A stretch of 64,000 nucleotides of DNA from Dorea sp. 5-2 (lineage in GTDB: Bacteria; Bacillota; Clostridia; Lachnospirales; Lachnospiraceae): contig NZ_KE159720.1 in assembly GCF_000403455.2 (NCBI RefSeq), forward strand, positions 90,213 through 154,212, in the 5' to 3' direction. The stretch's first letter is position 1, and every line of letters starts with the position of its first letter. The notes below the pieces were generated by a model. That model was not told the origin of the DNA. It worked only from the letters and a program-made list of their open reading frames with translations, and searched no databases. This document shows, piece after piece, positions 1-7,341 of the stretch. The translations under genes were made by a program, and so were the position numbers.

Positions 1-726
1 ATCGGCGGTATGCCGGAATGCGTCGTCTCGTGGATAAAATATAAGGATCCGTCAAAAATATCCCGGATACAGCATGAATTGATTGAACTATATGAGAATG
101 ATTTTTCCAAACATAACGGTAAAGTTAACAGCGGGCGGATACTCATGGTTTTTCGCAGTATTGTTACACAGTTGGCAAAGCCGAATGAAAAATTCATGTA
201 CGGCGCTGTCCGTGAAGGAGCAAGGGCGCGTGATTTTGAAGAAGCGATAGAATGGCTCGTTTCAGCCGGTATGCTCAACCGTGTATACAATGTTTCTAAG
301 ATGGAGCATCCGCTTTCCGCTTTTGACAAGCTTGACCAGTTCAAGCTCTTTGTGTTCGACACGGGGCTTCTTAAGCATATGGCGGGGATTGATAACAGCG
401 TAATTCTGTTGAAAACGGACTATCAATTCAAAGGACCGCTGACGGAGAACTACATCCTGCAGCAGCTTCGGGGGCAGTTCGGAACCGAGCCAAGGTACTT
501 TTCCGATAAGAACAGTGAGATTGATTTTGTAATTCAGCACGGCGCAGAAATTATTCCTGTTGAAGTCAAAAGCGGTGAAGATAAGTCCGCGCCGTCTTTC
601 AAGAGATATGTTGCAGATCGAAAACCTGAATATGCGGTCCGGTTTTCGAAACGCGGTTATCGGAAGGATGGGTATATCACCAATCTTCCGCCGTATCTTG
701 CCCGCAGGATGAGAGAGCTTATATAA
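1..726 (+). CDS. DUF4143-type AAA+ ATPase, C-terminal part (cut by window edge)
   Basis: The frame is open from base 1, and the residues before the first ATG (base 10) read IGG and continue as MPE. IGGMPE is typical of the sensor region of DUF4143 AAA+ ATPases, so the real start and the Walker motifs lie outside the window. The visible part holds the DUF4143 domain, with a nuclease-like fold near the end: EIDFVI followed by VEVKSGED, the spaced acid and E-x-K pattern of restriction-like domains. Proteins of this family are common in anaerobes, often in many copies, and their biological role is poorly known. The gene converges on hydF and the two ends overlap by 8 bp, with no terminator visible between them. 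Confidence 0.8.
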   Translation: MGGMPECVVSWIKYKDPSKISRIQHELIELYENDFSKHNGKVNSGRILMVFRSIVTQLAKPNEKFMYGAVREGARARDFEEAIEWLVSAGMLNRVYNVSKMEHPLSAFDKLDQFKLFVFDTGLLKHMAGIDNSVILLKTDYQFKGPLTENYILQQLRGQFGTEPRYFSDKNSEIDFVIQHGAEIIPVEVKSGEDKSAPSFKRYVADRKPEYAVRFSKRGYRKDGYITNLPPYLARRMRELI

Positions 727-1957
727 TACTGTCTTTTGACTGAAACACCGCGATACTTCTCTCAAGGATTCCTTTCATATAAGCGATGGCAGTCCCGTAA
801 TTTGTCATAGGCACTGCGGCGTCTTCGGCGCATTTCTGGCGGTATCGCATCTCGCGTTCATTCAATGTGCAGCCGCCGCAGTGGATGATGAGCCGATATT
901 TCTGCAGATCTAAGGGGAATTCGGTACCGCTGGTGAATTCAAAGTTCAATTCTTTCCCCGTATGCTTCCGGATCCAGTTCGGCAGTTTTACCGTGCCGAT
1001 ATCTTCGCACTGTCTGTGATGGGTACAGCCTTCGGATATCAATATCGTATCCCCGTTTTCCAACAGATCCAGTCTCCTTGCGCCGTCCACGACAGAGTGG
1101 AGGCTTCCCTTGTATCTTGCGAACAGGATGGAGAATGAGGTCAGAGGGATGTCCTCTGGTACGATATTGGCAACCTGTTCGAACGCCTGGCTGTCTGTGA
1201 TGACAAGGACAGGGCGTTTCCCAAGAGAAGCCAGAGTTTCGCGAAGTTCGGCGTCTCTTGTCACGACAGAGACGGCGCCTGCTTCCAGGATATCCCGGAT
1301 GGTCTGTTGCTGCGGCAGGATCAAGCGCCCTTTGGGGGCGGCTTTGTCGATGGGAACGACCAGGACGGCAAGATCGGAAGGCTTCAAGAGGTCTCCGACG
1401 ATCCGAAGCCTGGTATCCTCGGCAGGGACCAGGGAAGCGATCCGTTCTTTTAGTTCCTGGATGTTAAGCCGGGAGGCGGCGCTTGCCTGGATGACCGGAA
1501 GGGCATATTTGGTGAGGCGCTGCTTTATGGCTGCAAGAGCAGCGGGCAGTTCGGGATCCGGGATCAGGTCGGCTTTGTTCAGGACTACGATACAGGGAAT
1601 GGATTTCGCCTGTATCGTATCTAAGATGTCATCATCCTCCCGGGTCATACCGGCAGTCCCGTCTACGACCAGTACGGCGATGTCTGTCTTGTTCAGCATC
1701 TGATGAGCCTTGCGGACTCTGAGTGCGCCAAGCTCGCCTTCGTCGTCAATGCCGGGAGTGTCGATCATGACTACCGCGCCGAGCGGAAGCAGTTCCATGG
1801 CTTTCAGGACAGGATCGGTGGTGGTTCCTCTTATGTCGGATACGATGGAAAGATCCTGTCCGGTCAGGGCGTTGATGATGCTTGATTTGCCCGCGTTTCT
1901 CTTTCCGAAGATGCCGATGTGTATGCGTTCGGAAGACGGGGTGTTATTTAAACTCAT
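719..1957 (-). CDS. hydF: [FeFe]-hydrogenase maturation GTPase HydF
   Basis: HydF is the scaffold GTPase on which the 2Fe subcluster of the [FeFe] hydrogenase H-cluster is assembled and from which it is delivered to apo-hydrogenase. The 412-aa protein has an N-terminal G domain with GKRNAGKS (Walker A), DTPG (G3) and NKAD (G4). The C-terminal cluster domain contains CTHHRQC and, later, HCGGC, which fit the family's Cys/His ligands for a [4Fe-4S] cluster. The start has AAGGAGG nine bases upstream. It is the last gene of a hydE-hydG-hydF operon, 55 bp after hydG. The hydrogenase structural gene is not in the window. Confidence 0.95.
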   Translation of the reverse strand: MSLNNTPSSERIHIGIFGKRNAGKSSIINALTGQDLSIVSDIRGTTTDPVLKAMELLPLGAVVMIDTPGIDDEGELGALRVRKAHQMLNKTDIAVLVVDGTAGMTREDDDILDTIQAKSIPCIVVLNKADLIPDPELPAALAAIKQRLTKYALPVIQASAASRLNIQELKERIASLVPAEDTRLRIVGDLLKPSDLAVLVVPIDKAAPKGRLILPQQQTIRDILEAGAVSVVTRDAELRETLASLGKRPVLVITDSQAFEQVANIVPEDIPLTSFSILFARYKGSLHSVVDGARRLDLLENGDTILISEGCTHHRQCEDIGTVKLPNWIRKHTGKELNFEFTSGTEFPLDLQKYRLIIHCGGCTLNEREMRYRQKCAEDAAVPMTNYGTAIAYMKGILERSIAVFQSKDSII

Positions 1958-2012
1958 GGTGGAAGACCTCCTTAGTCATATGGAAACATACGCTTCATTC
2001 ATCAGCAGGTGC

Positions 2013-3434
2013 TTAGAAGCGGAAATCTCTGCGGTTATTTTCGCGGATCAGCCGGAGATTCTCCAGTACGACCGCGCGCGCCTTCTCGTTAGGTACGTTC
2101 AGGACTTCCCTGTCGATCAGCCTGTCCCCGATCGCTTTTGTGGCGGGAGAGGCATAATCCATCAGATACTCTTCCAACGTCATCAGAGCGTTGGGGTGGC
2201 AGCAGTTCTGGATCTGACCGCTCTTGCACAAGGACATGAAGCGGTCTCCGGTCCGTCCTTCGCGGTAGCATGCGGTACAGAAGCTTGGGATATAATCCAT
2301 CTCCATCAGCCACCGTACGACCTCATCCAGAGTCCGGTTGTCAATGACGTCGAACTGTTCGGATTTCTCATCTTCCGGTTCCGGTTCGCAATAGCCGCCG
2401 ACACTTGTCCTGGAACCGCCGCTGATCTGGGAGATGCCAAGATGAAGGACGCGTTCCCGGGTCTTTTGGCTCTCGCGGGTAGAGATGATCATGCCGGTAT
2501 AAGGAACGGCGATCCGGATACATGCCACGATCTTCGCGAAAGTGTCGTCGTCAATCCCATTTGTAAATGAATCCGCGTCAATATCATCCGCATTACGAAG
2601 CCTTGGCACGCTGATGGTGTGCGGTCCCACGCCGAAAGCTGCTTCCAGATGTTCCGCATGCATCAGAAGCCCTGCAAATTCATAGCGGTATTTGTCCAGT
2701 CCGAAGAGAACTCCTACGCCGACGTCGTCGATCCCGCCCTCCATGGCGCGGTCCATGGCAGTGGTGTGATAATCATAATCATGCTTCGGGCCGGTTGGGT
2801 GCAGCTTTAGGTAGCTTTCTTTGTGATAGGTCTCCTGGAACAAGATATAGGTTCCGATCCCGGCTTCCTTGAGCAGGCGGTAGTTGTCGACCGTGGTTGC
2901 GGCGATATTGATATTCACACGGCGGATCGCACCGTTCTTGTGCTTGATGCCGTAGATGGTGTTGATGCAGTCCAGGTAGTATTCCATGGTGTTGTGGACC
3001 GGATCCTCTCCGGCTTCCAGGGCAAGACGCTTGTGCCCCATATCCTGCAGGGCGATCACCTCTCGGCGGATGTCTTCCTGGGTCAGTTTCTTTCTGGCGA
3101 TATGCTTGTTCTTCAGATGATACGGACAATATGTGCATCCGTTGACGCAGTAGTTGGACAGGTAGAGAGGCGCGAAGAGCACGATACGGTTTCCGTAGAA
3201 ATCCTTCTTGATCTGTTCGGCAAGGCGGAAGATCTTCTGGTTCAGCCCGTCGTCGTCACATGCGAGCAGGACGGAAGCTTCGCGGTGAGAAAGCCCTTTG
3301 CGCAGAGCGGCTTTCTCGATGAGAGATTCGATCAGCTCTGCATTTGCCTTATTTTCGTCTGCATAGGCAAGGGTATCGAGGATCTCGCCGTGGTTGATAA
3401 AGTCTTCGGGGTGTTTTGAATTTACATCATACAT
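2013..3434 (-). CDS. hydG: [FeFe]-hydrogenase maturation radical SAM tyrosine lyase HydG
   Basis: HydG splits tyrosine to make the CO and cyanide ligands, carried on an Fe complex, for the hydrogenase H-cluster. The 473-aa length is normal for the family. The radical SAM site CVNGCTYC (CX3CX2C) lies around residue 95, in a ThiH-like barrel. The C-terminal domain carries CTACYREGRTG and a final CC pair, matching the Cys motif that binds the auxiliary cluster. The gene follows hydE by 30 bp and precedes hydF, so the three maturases are made together. No missing key residue was seen. Confidence 0.96.
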   Translation of the reverse strand: MYDVNSKHPEDFINHGEILDTLAYADENKANAELIESLIEKAALRKGLSHREASVLLACDDDGLNQKIFRLAEQIKKDFYGNRIVLFAPLYLSNYCVNGCTYCPYHLKNKHIARKKLTQEDIRREVIALQDMGHKRLALEAGEDPVHNTMEYYLDCINTIYGIKHKNGAIRRVNINIAATTVDNYRLLKEAGIGTYILFQETYHKESYLKLHPTGPKHDYDYHTTAMDRAMEGGIDDVGVGVLFGLDKYRYEFAGLLMHAEHLEAAFGVGPHTISVPRLRNADDIDADSFTNGIDDDTFAKIVACIRIAVPYTGMIISTRESQKTRERVLHLGISQISGGSRTSVGGYCEPEPEDEKSEQFDVIDNRTLDEVVRWLMEMDYIPSFCTACYREGRTGDRFMSLCKSGQIQNCCHPNALMTLEEYLMDYASPATKAIGDRLIDREVLNVPNEKARAVVLENLRLIRENNRRDFRF

Positions 3435-3464
3435 TTATGGTTCCTCCTGATTTGGGATTTTGGA

Positions 3465-4526
3465 TCAATAGTTCAGAGAATCGCCTCTTGCGGTGACAAT
3501 CCGGCAGCCGATGGATTCTATACGTTCCTTGAGGCTGGATACACATTCGGCGGCTTCGTCCCCGGTGCAGATCTTGTTGTCGTAGAGCAGATAGTCTTTG
3601 CGGACTTCTGTGGGCGACAGATTGGGCATGACGACGTTGGCGCCGGCGAGTATCCCAAGTTCCCTTCCGCAGGGATCAATGGTTCCCAGAGCGGTAGTTG
3701 CCGGCAGCAGCACCTTCGGAAGCATAAGCCTCAACAGAGCGAGCATGAACAGGGTCAGTTCCAGGGTGCCGGATTCCTTGTCTGCGAAAGGCGTCCGGCG
3801 GTGTGAGATAAAGGGACCGATCCCTACCATCTGAGGGTTCAGTTCTTTGATGAATAACATATCTTCCGCCAGGTGCTCCGGCGTCTGGTAAGGCGAACCA
3901 ACCATGAACCCGGTTCCGACTTGATATCCGATGCTGCGTAAGTCCCACAGGCATTTCTGCCTGGCGGCTGCGGTAAGGGACGGCGGATGAAGCCGGGAAT
4001 AGTGCCCGGCATTGTATGTCTCGTGCCGCAGGAGATACCGGTCTGCTCCGGCGTCAAATAATAAACGGTAGCTGTCATAAGATCTTTCGCCGACGGAAAG
4101 AGTTATGGCACAATCCGGGTACAGCTCTTTGATGTGCCGGATGAGCGGCGCCAGTTTGTCGTCGGTGTAATAGCCGTCTTCTCCGCCCTGCAGGACGAAA
4201 GTACGGAAACCCAGTTCATATCCGGTGCGGCAGCAGGACAGGACGGCGTCCGGTGTAAGCCTGTAGCGCACGGCGTGAGGATTGCTTTTGCGGATTCCGC
4301 AGTACAGACAATCATTCCGGCAGTAGTTGGTGAATTCGATCAGGCCGCGGATGTAGATATCCCGACCGTAATAGAGTTCTCGTTCTTCCCTTGCAAGAGA
4401 GAAGAGGTATTCGGCAAGATCCGGCGTCCGGTTAGCGATCAGAGCGATCCACTCATCTTTGGTAAGGCTGCGGTCTGCCCGCAGCTTATGGATGAGTTGT
4501 ATTGGTTCAGGTCTGTTATATTCCAT
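3465..4526 (-). CDS. hydE: [FeFe]-hydrogenase maturation radical SAM protein HydE
   Basis: HydE is the radical SAM maturase that acts with HydG in building the dithiolate-bridged diiron unit of the H-cluster. The 353-aa protein has the motif CRNDCLYC (CX3CX2C) near residue 65, preceded by FTNY as in other HydE/BioB-like enzymes. The chosen ATG (MEYNRPEP) has AGAAAGG just upstream. An earlier in-frame ATG would add 23 residues that read through the leader hairpins, so it is rejected. This is the first gene of the hydEGF operon, behind a sigma-A promoter and a structured leader at 4527-4745. Confidence 0.94.
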   Translation of the reverse strand: MEYNRPEPIQLIHKLRADRSLTKDEWIALIANRTPDLAEYLFSLAREERELYYGRDIYIRGLIEFTNYCRNDCLYCGIRKSNPHAVRYRLTPDAVLSCCRTGYELGFRTFVLQGGEDGYYTDDKLAPLIRHIKELYPDCAITLSVGERSYDSYRLLFDAGADRYLLRHETYNAGHYSRLHPPSLTAAARQKCLWDLRSIGYQVGTGFMVGSPYQTPEHLAEDMLFIKELNPQMVGIGPFISHRRTPFADKESGTLELTLFMLALLRLMLPKVLLPATTALGTIDPCGRELGILAGANVVMPNLSPTEVRKDYLLYDNKICTGDEAAECVSSLKERIESIGCRIVTARGDSLNY

Positions 4527-4560
4527 GCTTTTCCTTTCTTGAAAATCAAAGATCAAGATC

Positions 4561-4579
4561 CCGCGGCAGCTGCTCGCGG
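4561..4579 (-). other. GC-rich hairpin between leader terminator and hydE ribosome site
   Basis: CCGCG and CGCGG arms enclose a GC-rich loop. The element sits between the leader terminator and the hydE ribosome-binding site. It could protect the 5' end of a processed hydE mRNA. This is seen directly; the role is inference. Confidence 0.4.
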
Positions 4580-4581
4580 AA

Positions 4582-4617
4582 ATAAAAAAACCCACCGCCT
4601 GTTCAAGGCGTCAGGTT
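4582..4617 (-). terminator. Terminator-like hairpin in the hydE leader
   Basis: Read on the minus strand, an outer AACC/GGTT pair and an inner CGCCT/AGGCG pair form a stem, followed by a run of seven T. It lies between the promoter at 4716-4744 and hydE. It would either end a short standalone RNA or act as an attenuator controlling entry into hydEGF. Confidence 0.65.
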
Positions 4618-4709
4618 CTGAAAAAGGGTAGAATATCCCCTTTCACTATCATAAGCTATTTGAAACTGTGCGCCTTTTCACGCAGGTGCGACCCTTTGTG
4701 ATCAGTACT
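4618..4709 (-). ncRNA. Transcribed hydE leader, possible small RNA or riboswitch aptamer
   Basis: About 90 nt of predicted RNA lies between the start point of the 4716-4744 promoter and the terminator. It can fold a stem with CTGCGTG pairing to CGCACAG (one mismatch) and a second stem with AAAGGG pairing to CCCTTT, so it looks structured. I could not match it to SRP RNA, 6S RNA, tmRNA or a riboswitch class from memory. No open reading frame with a ribosome site was seen in it. Confidence 0.4.
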
Positions 4710-4715
4710 GTTATG

Positions 4716-4744
4716 ATTGTAGCATAGGGGGATCAAATATACAA
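4716..4744 (-). promoter_or_regulatory. Sigma-A promoter for the leader/hydEGF operon
   Basis: On the minus strand the -35 box is TTGTAT (4739-4744), the spacer is 17 bp and the -10 box is TACAAT (4716-4721). Transcription would start near 4709. One base upstream of the -35 box is a 16-bp sequence that recurs upstream of the 5594-5622 promoter. Confidence 0.75.
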
Positions 4745-4745
4745 T

Positions 4746-4761
4746 ATAAGTTTATCTTTTC
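4746..4761. repeat. 16-bp direct repeat, copy 1
   Basis: ATAAGTTTATCTTTTC occurs here and again, identically and in the same orientation, at 5627-5642. Each copy sits just upstream of a minus-strand -35 box. It may be a shared operator, or the duplicated edge of an inserted segment carrying the gene at 4784-5392. Confidence 0.6.
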
Positions 4762-4783
4762 ACAATGATAAGAGGCATAGCGC

Positions 4784-5392
4784 CTATGAAACAGAATGAT
4801 GAGGTTTTGTTGCTTTTGGCATCAACCGCTCATACTGGACGATGGTTTTACCAGTATATAGATTGATTTTTTCTTTTTTCAACAGCGTATATCGAGGCTG
4901 CCCCTTTGCATAATCTTTTTCTGTTTTTGGAAAGAAAGTGCGGCATACTTGTGTATCTGCCCCTTTGCGGCATACCAAAAACAAATAAACTGGATTCCCT
5001 TCAAAATTGTTTTGTAAAAGATAGTCCGCCTGAATAACAGAGAAAGTATGTACTTTGGAATTATATCGAAATATCATTTCATTGCTGTCGAGAAATTCTT
5101 CAAGATGGGCAAGTGGTTTTAAGCGGGGTTCCATCTGACGGAAAAATGCACTCTGCTGAGCATGGGAGAGTTTGAGTTTGCCGGATAAGATCTCCTGCAT
5201 AATAACTTCTCTTTTACCTGTTAAGAAACGCACGTTATCTGTCAGTTTATGCAGACCAGCCAGATGATGAAAATCTGCTCGGTCAAAGGAGAGTGTAAAT
5301 TCCAGGATTTTCCCTTTTCGTCCTATAACGATATGATATTGGTAAGGCAACAGTTGCTCAAAAGCTTCCGCACATGTTTGTAATAAATCCAT
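4784..5392 (-). CDS. PBECR4-like (putative nuclease-fold) protein
   Basis: A 202-aa protein that I recognise, with moderate certainty, as a PBECR4-domain family member. The family name links it to barnase/EndoU/colicin/RelE-like folds, as predicted by comparative genomics. Family-like features are FHHLAGLHKL near residue 40, the ADYLL segment, and the C-terminal block FFPKTEKDYAKGQ followed by KEKINLYTG and IVQYERL. It stands alone, with a consensus promoter and a leader-peptide region upstream. Such genes are common in mobile elements of gut Clostridia, and the nearby direct repeats fit an insertion. No toxin activity is shown here. Confidence that the gene is real is high; the family call is moderate. 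Confidence 0.65.
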   Translation of the reverse strand: MDLLQTCAEAFEQLLPYQYHIVIGRKGKILEFTLSFDRADFHHLAGLHKLTDNVRFLTGKREVIMQEILSGKLKLSHAQQSAFFRQMEPRLKPLAHLEEFLDSNEMIFRYNSKVHTFSVIQADYLLQNNFEGNPVYLFLVCRKGADTQVCRTFFPKTEKDYAKGQPRYTLLKKEKINLYTGKTIVQYERLMPKATKPHHSVS

Positions 5393-5416
5393 TCTAATTC
5401 CTCTTTCATATAACAG

Positions 5417-5442
5417 AAGACCCTGCCGTGAGACAGGGTCTT
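5417..5442. terminator. Hairpin between leader peptide and PBECR4-like gene
   Basis: AAGACCCTG and CAGGGTCTT form a 9-bp stem with an 8-nt loop. On the minus strand it follows the leader peptide and precedes the gene, as an attenuator would, but the following T tract is weak (TCTTCTGTT). On the plus strand it is followed by TTTT. The direction of action is therefore uncertain. Confidence 0.55.
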
Positions 5443-5465
5443 TTAGAGCATTTTCTTTCAGCTTC

Positions 5466-5492
5466 TTAGCCTACGCCGGTTTGAGGTTTCAT
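5466..5492 (-). CDS. Leader peptide MKPQTGVG (8 residues)
   Basis: A nine-codon frame, ATG to TAA, encodes MKPQTGVG, with the strong ribosome site AGGAGGGG seven bases upstream. It lies in the transcribed leader of the PBECR4-like gene, between its promoter and the hairpin at 5417-5442. The codons for T-G-V fall in ACCGGCGT (5473-5480), which pairs perfectly over 8 bp (one G-U) with an upstream leader segment at 5531-5538. Ribosome position on this peptide could therefore decide which RNA structure forms, as in attenuation of antibiotic-resistance genes. Detected from sequence; translation is inferred. Confidence 0.55.
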   Translation of the reverse strand: MKPQTGVG

Positions 5493-5538
5493 TGCACAAC
5501 CCCTCCTGAAAGCTCCGTAAGACAATGCCTACCGGCGC
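5473..5538 (-). promoter_or_regulatory. Leader stem that encloses the leader-peptide ribosome site
   Basis: The minus-strand segments at 5531-5538 (GCGCCGGT) and 5473-5480 (ACCGGCGT) can pair over 8 bp. The loop between them contains the leader-peptide ribosome site and start codon. Translation of the leader peptide would open this stem. This is sequence-based; the attenuation role is inferred. Confidence 0.5.
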
Positions 5539-5593
5539 ACTCTCTTACTTCAGCGCTTTGACAGACACACGCTGTTGCCTGTCCTGTACTATT

Positions 5594-5622
5594 ATTATAC
5601 GCAGCAGATGAAATTATGTCAA
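5594..5622 (-). promoter_or_regulatory. Consensus sigma-A promoter for the PBECR4-like gene
   Basis: The -35 box TTGACA (5617-5622), a 17-bp spacer and the -10 box TATAAT (5594-5599) on the minus strand match the consensus in full. Transcription would start near 5587 and run through the leader peptide into the gene ending at 4784. Confidence 0.85.
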
Positions 5623-5626
5623 TAAA

Positions 5627-5642
5627 ATAAGTTTATCTTTTC
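5627..5642. repeat. 16-bp direct repeat, copy 2
   Basis: An exact copy of the sequence at 4746-4761, in the same orientation, four bases upstream of the -35 box of the 5594-5622 promoter. The two copies bracket an ~880-bp unit that holds one gene and its control region. Confidence 0.6.
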
Positions 5643-5749
5643 GTTATTTTGTAAAATACATTTCACAGTAATCCCATAATATTCTGCTATGGAATCGACC
5701 AGGTCGTTGCGTATTCTTTTATGGTTGTTGCCGTCTAGAGACATCAGGT

Positions 5750-6001
5750 ATGAAGAAGGCGACCTCGAATCTGGTTGATAATTCCTGTCTGAGGAAACCC
5801 GATAACCTGTATTCCGGATTTGGATATGGATATCAGTTTGTAATGAACCCGGAACCAGGCTCCTTCCGTTCCGACGGGAACTATGGGCAGTTTTGCCTTG
5901 CGTATCCGGAGAAGAATACGGTAGTCGTGGTCATGTCGCTGGAAGGACAATTTGAAAAAATCGGAAATTCCATTTGGAAAATAGTGATTCCTCGTATATA
6001 A
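5750..6001 (+). pseudogene. C-terminal remnant of a serine hydrolase (beta-lactamase-like)
   Basis: The 83 codons read as the tail of a class C beta-lactamase-type serine hydrolase: GFGYGYQF, MNPEPGSFRSDG, YGQFCLAYPEKNTVVVV and SLEGQFEKIGN all sit at the family's C-terminus. The catalytic SxxK and YxN parts, normally some 200 residues upstream, are absent. The bases before 5750 have no ribosome site and no open frame. It is most likely a decayed gene truncated at its 5' end, perhaps by the event that placed the 4746-5642 segment here. Confidence 0.7.
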
Positions 6002-6038
6002 TATCCATAAGGAGTATATGAAAACGGGAGGTTAAGTT

Positions 6039-7217
6039 ATGGATTATTCATCAGAATCACTGAAGATGCATTATGAACTAAAGGGAAAGATCGAGATGGT
6101 TTCCCGAGCAAGTGTTGATTCCAAAGAAGCGTTAAGCCTTGCCTATACGCCGGGAGTTGCCAAGCCTTGTCTTGAGATTCAAAAGGATGTCGGCAAGAGC
6201 TATGAGCTTACCCGGAGGTGGAACACGGTGGCGGTAGTTACGGACGGCACGGCGGTCCTGGGGTTGGGGGATATAGGACCGGAAGCGGGTATGCCCGTTA
6301 TGGAAGGGAAATGTGTCCTGTTCAAGGAATTTGGGGATGTGGATGCGATCCCGCTTTGTATCAGAAGCAAGAATGTGGATGATATCGTGGAAACAGTCCG
6401 GCTTCTGGCGGGAAGCTTTGGCGGCGTGAACCTTGAGGATATCTCTGCGCCGAGATGTTTTGAGATAGAGAGGCGCCTGAAAGAATGCTGCGATATCCCG
6501 ATCTTCCATGATGATCAGCATGGAACGGCTGTTATCACATTGGCGGGGCTTCTGAATGCGTTGAAACTGGTTGGAAAGAAGCTTGACGAAGTCAAGATCG
6601 TTACTTCAGGCGCCGGGGCGGCAGGGATCGCGATCATCCGCCTGCTTATCTCCATGGGGCTTAAGAATGTGATCATGACAGACAGGCAAGGAGCCATTTA
6701 TGAGGGAAGAGAGGGATTGAACCCTGTGAAAAAGGAGATGGCGCAGATTACCAACCATATGAAAGAGAAGGGGACTCTGGCGGAAGTGATCGCAGGTGCG
6801 GACGCTTTTATCGGGGTCTCGGCTCCGGGTACGCTGACCGCGGATATGGTCAGGTCTATGGCAAAGGATCCGATCATCTTCGCGTGTGCGAATCCGACTC
6901 CGGAGATCTATCCCGAAGAGGCGAAAGAAGCCGGAGCGGCAGTGGTATCGACCGGTCGGTCGGATTACCCGAACCAGGTGAACAACGTGTTGTGTTTCCC
7001 TGGGCTATTCCGAGGAGCGCTGGATGTCCGCGCCGCAGATATCAACGACGAGATGAAGATCGCCGCCGCATACGCGATCGCCGGACTGGTAAGCGACATG
7101 GAACTGACTGCAGACTATATCCTTCCCGCGGCATTTGACCCGCGTGTGAAAGAAGCGGTCGCGCAGGCGGTGAGCGAGGCGGCGCGAAGAAGCGGCGCAG
7201 CAAGGATAGAAATATAA
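6039..7217 (+). CDS. Malic enzyme, NAD(P)-dependent
   Basis: Converts malate to pyruvate and CO2 with reduction of NAD(P), in the cytoplasm. The 392-aa length fits the short bacterial form without a phosphotransacetylase domain. Visible signatures are AYTPGVAKPC near the N-terminus (substrate and metal region), TDGTAVLGLGDIGP, the acid-rich NLEDISAP, FHDDQHGTAV, and the nucleotide loop GAGAAGIAI. The ribosome site GGGAGG precedes the ATG. No promoter stands out in the short gap after the hydrolase remnant. A perfect 34-bp hairpin follows at 7263-7336. Confidence 0.94.
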   Translation: MDYSSESLKMHYELKGKIEMVSRASVDSKEALSLAYTPGVAKPCLEIQKDVGKSYELTRRWNTVAVVTDGTAVLGLGDIGPEAGMPVMEGKCVLFKEFGDVDAIPLCIRSKNVDDIVETVRLLAGSFGGVNLEDISAPRCFEIERRLKECCDIPIFHDDQHGTAVITLAGLLNALKLVGKKLDEVKIVTSGAGAAGIAIIRLLISMGLKNVIMTDRQGAIYEGREGLNPVKKEMAQITNHMKEKGTLAEVIAGADAFIGVSAPGTLTADMVRSMAKDPIIFACANPTPEIYPEEAKEAGAAVVSTGRSDYPNQVNNVLCFPGLFRGALDVRAADINDEMKIAAAYAIAGLVSDMELTADYILPAAFDPRVKEAVAQAVSEAARRSGAARIEI

Positions 7218-7262
7218 TTGAGAAATAAAGAAGAGTCCTGCCGCAAAGAGAGTCTTAGGAGT

Positions 7263-7336
7263 ATATATACCCATAGAATAAGGATGCCGCTGCAAATCTT
7301 GGTTTGCAGCGGCATCCTTATTCTATGGGTATATAT
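7263..7336. terminator. Perfect 34-bp hairpin between convergent genes
   Basis: Arms 7263-7296 and 7303-7336 are exact reverse complements of 34 bp with a 6-nt loop. On the plus strand GATTTTT follows, which suits termination of the malic enzyme transcript. The minus-strand chemoreceptor ends at 7342, so the element can serve both. It is far longer than an ordinary terminator and could instead be a small palindromic repeat element. Confidence 0.75.
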
Positions 7337-7341
7337 GATTT

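Noticed and set aside
4618..4709. Leader of hydE as SRP RNA or 6S RNA
   Set aside because: The SRP core and the 6S central-bubble layout were not found; length and position also fit a leader better.
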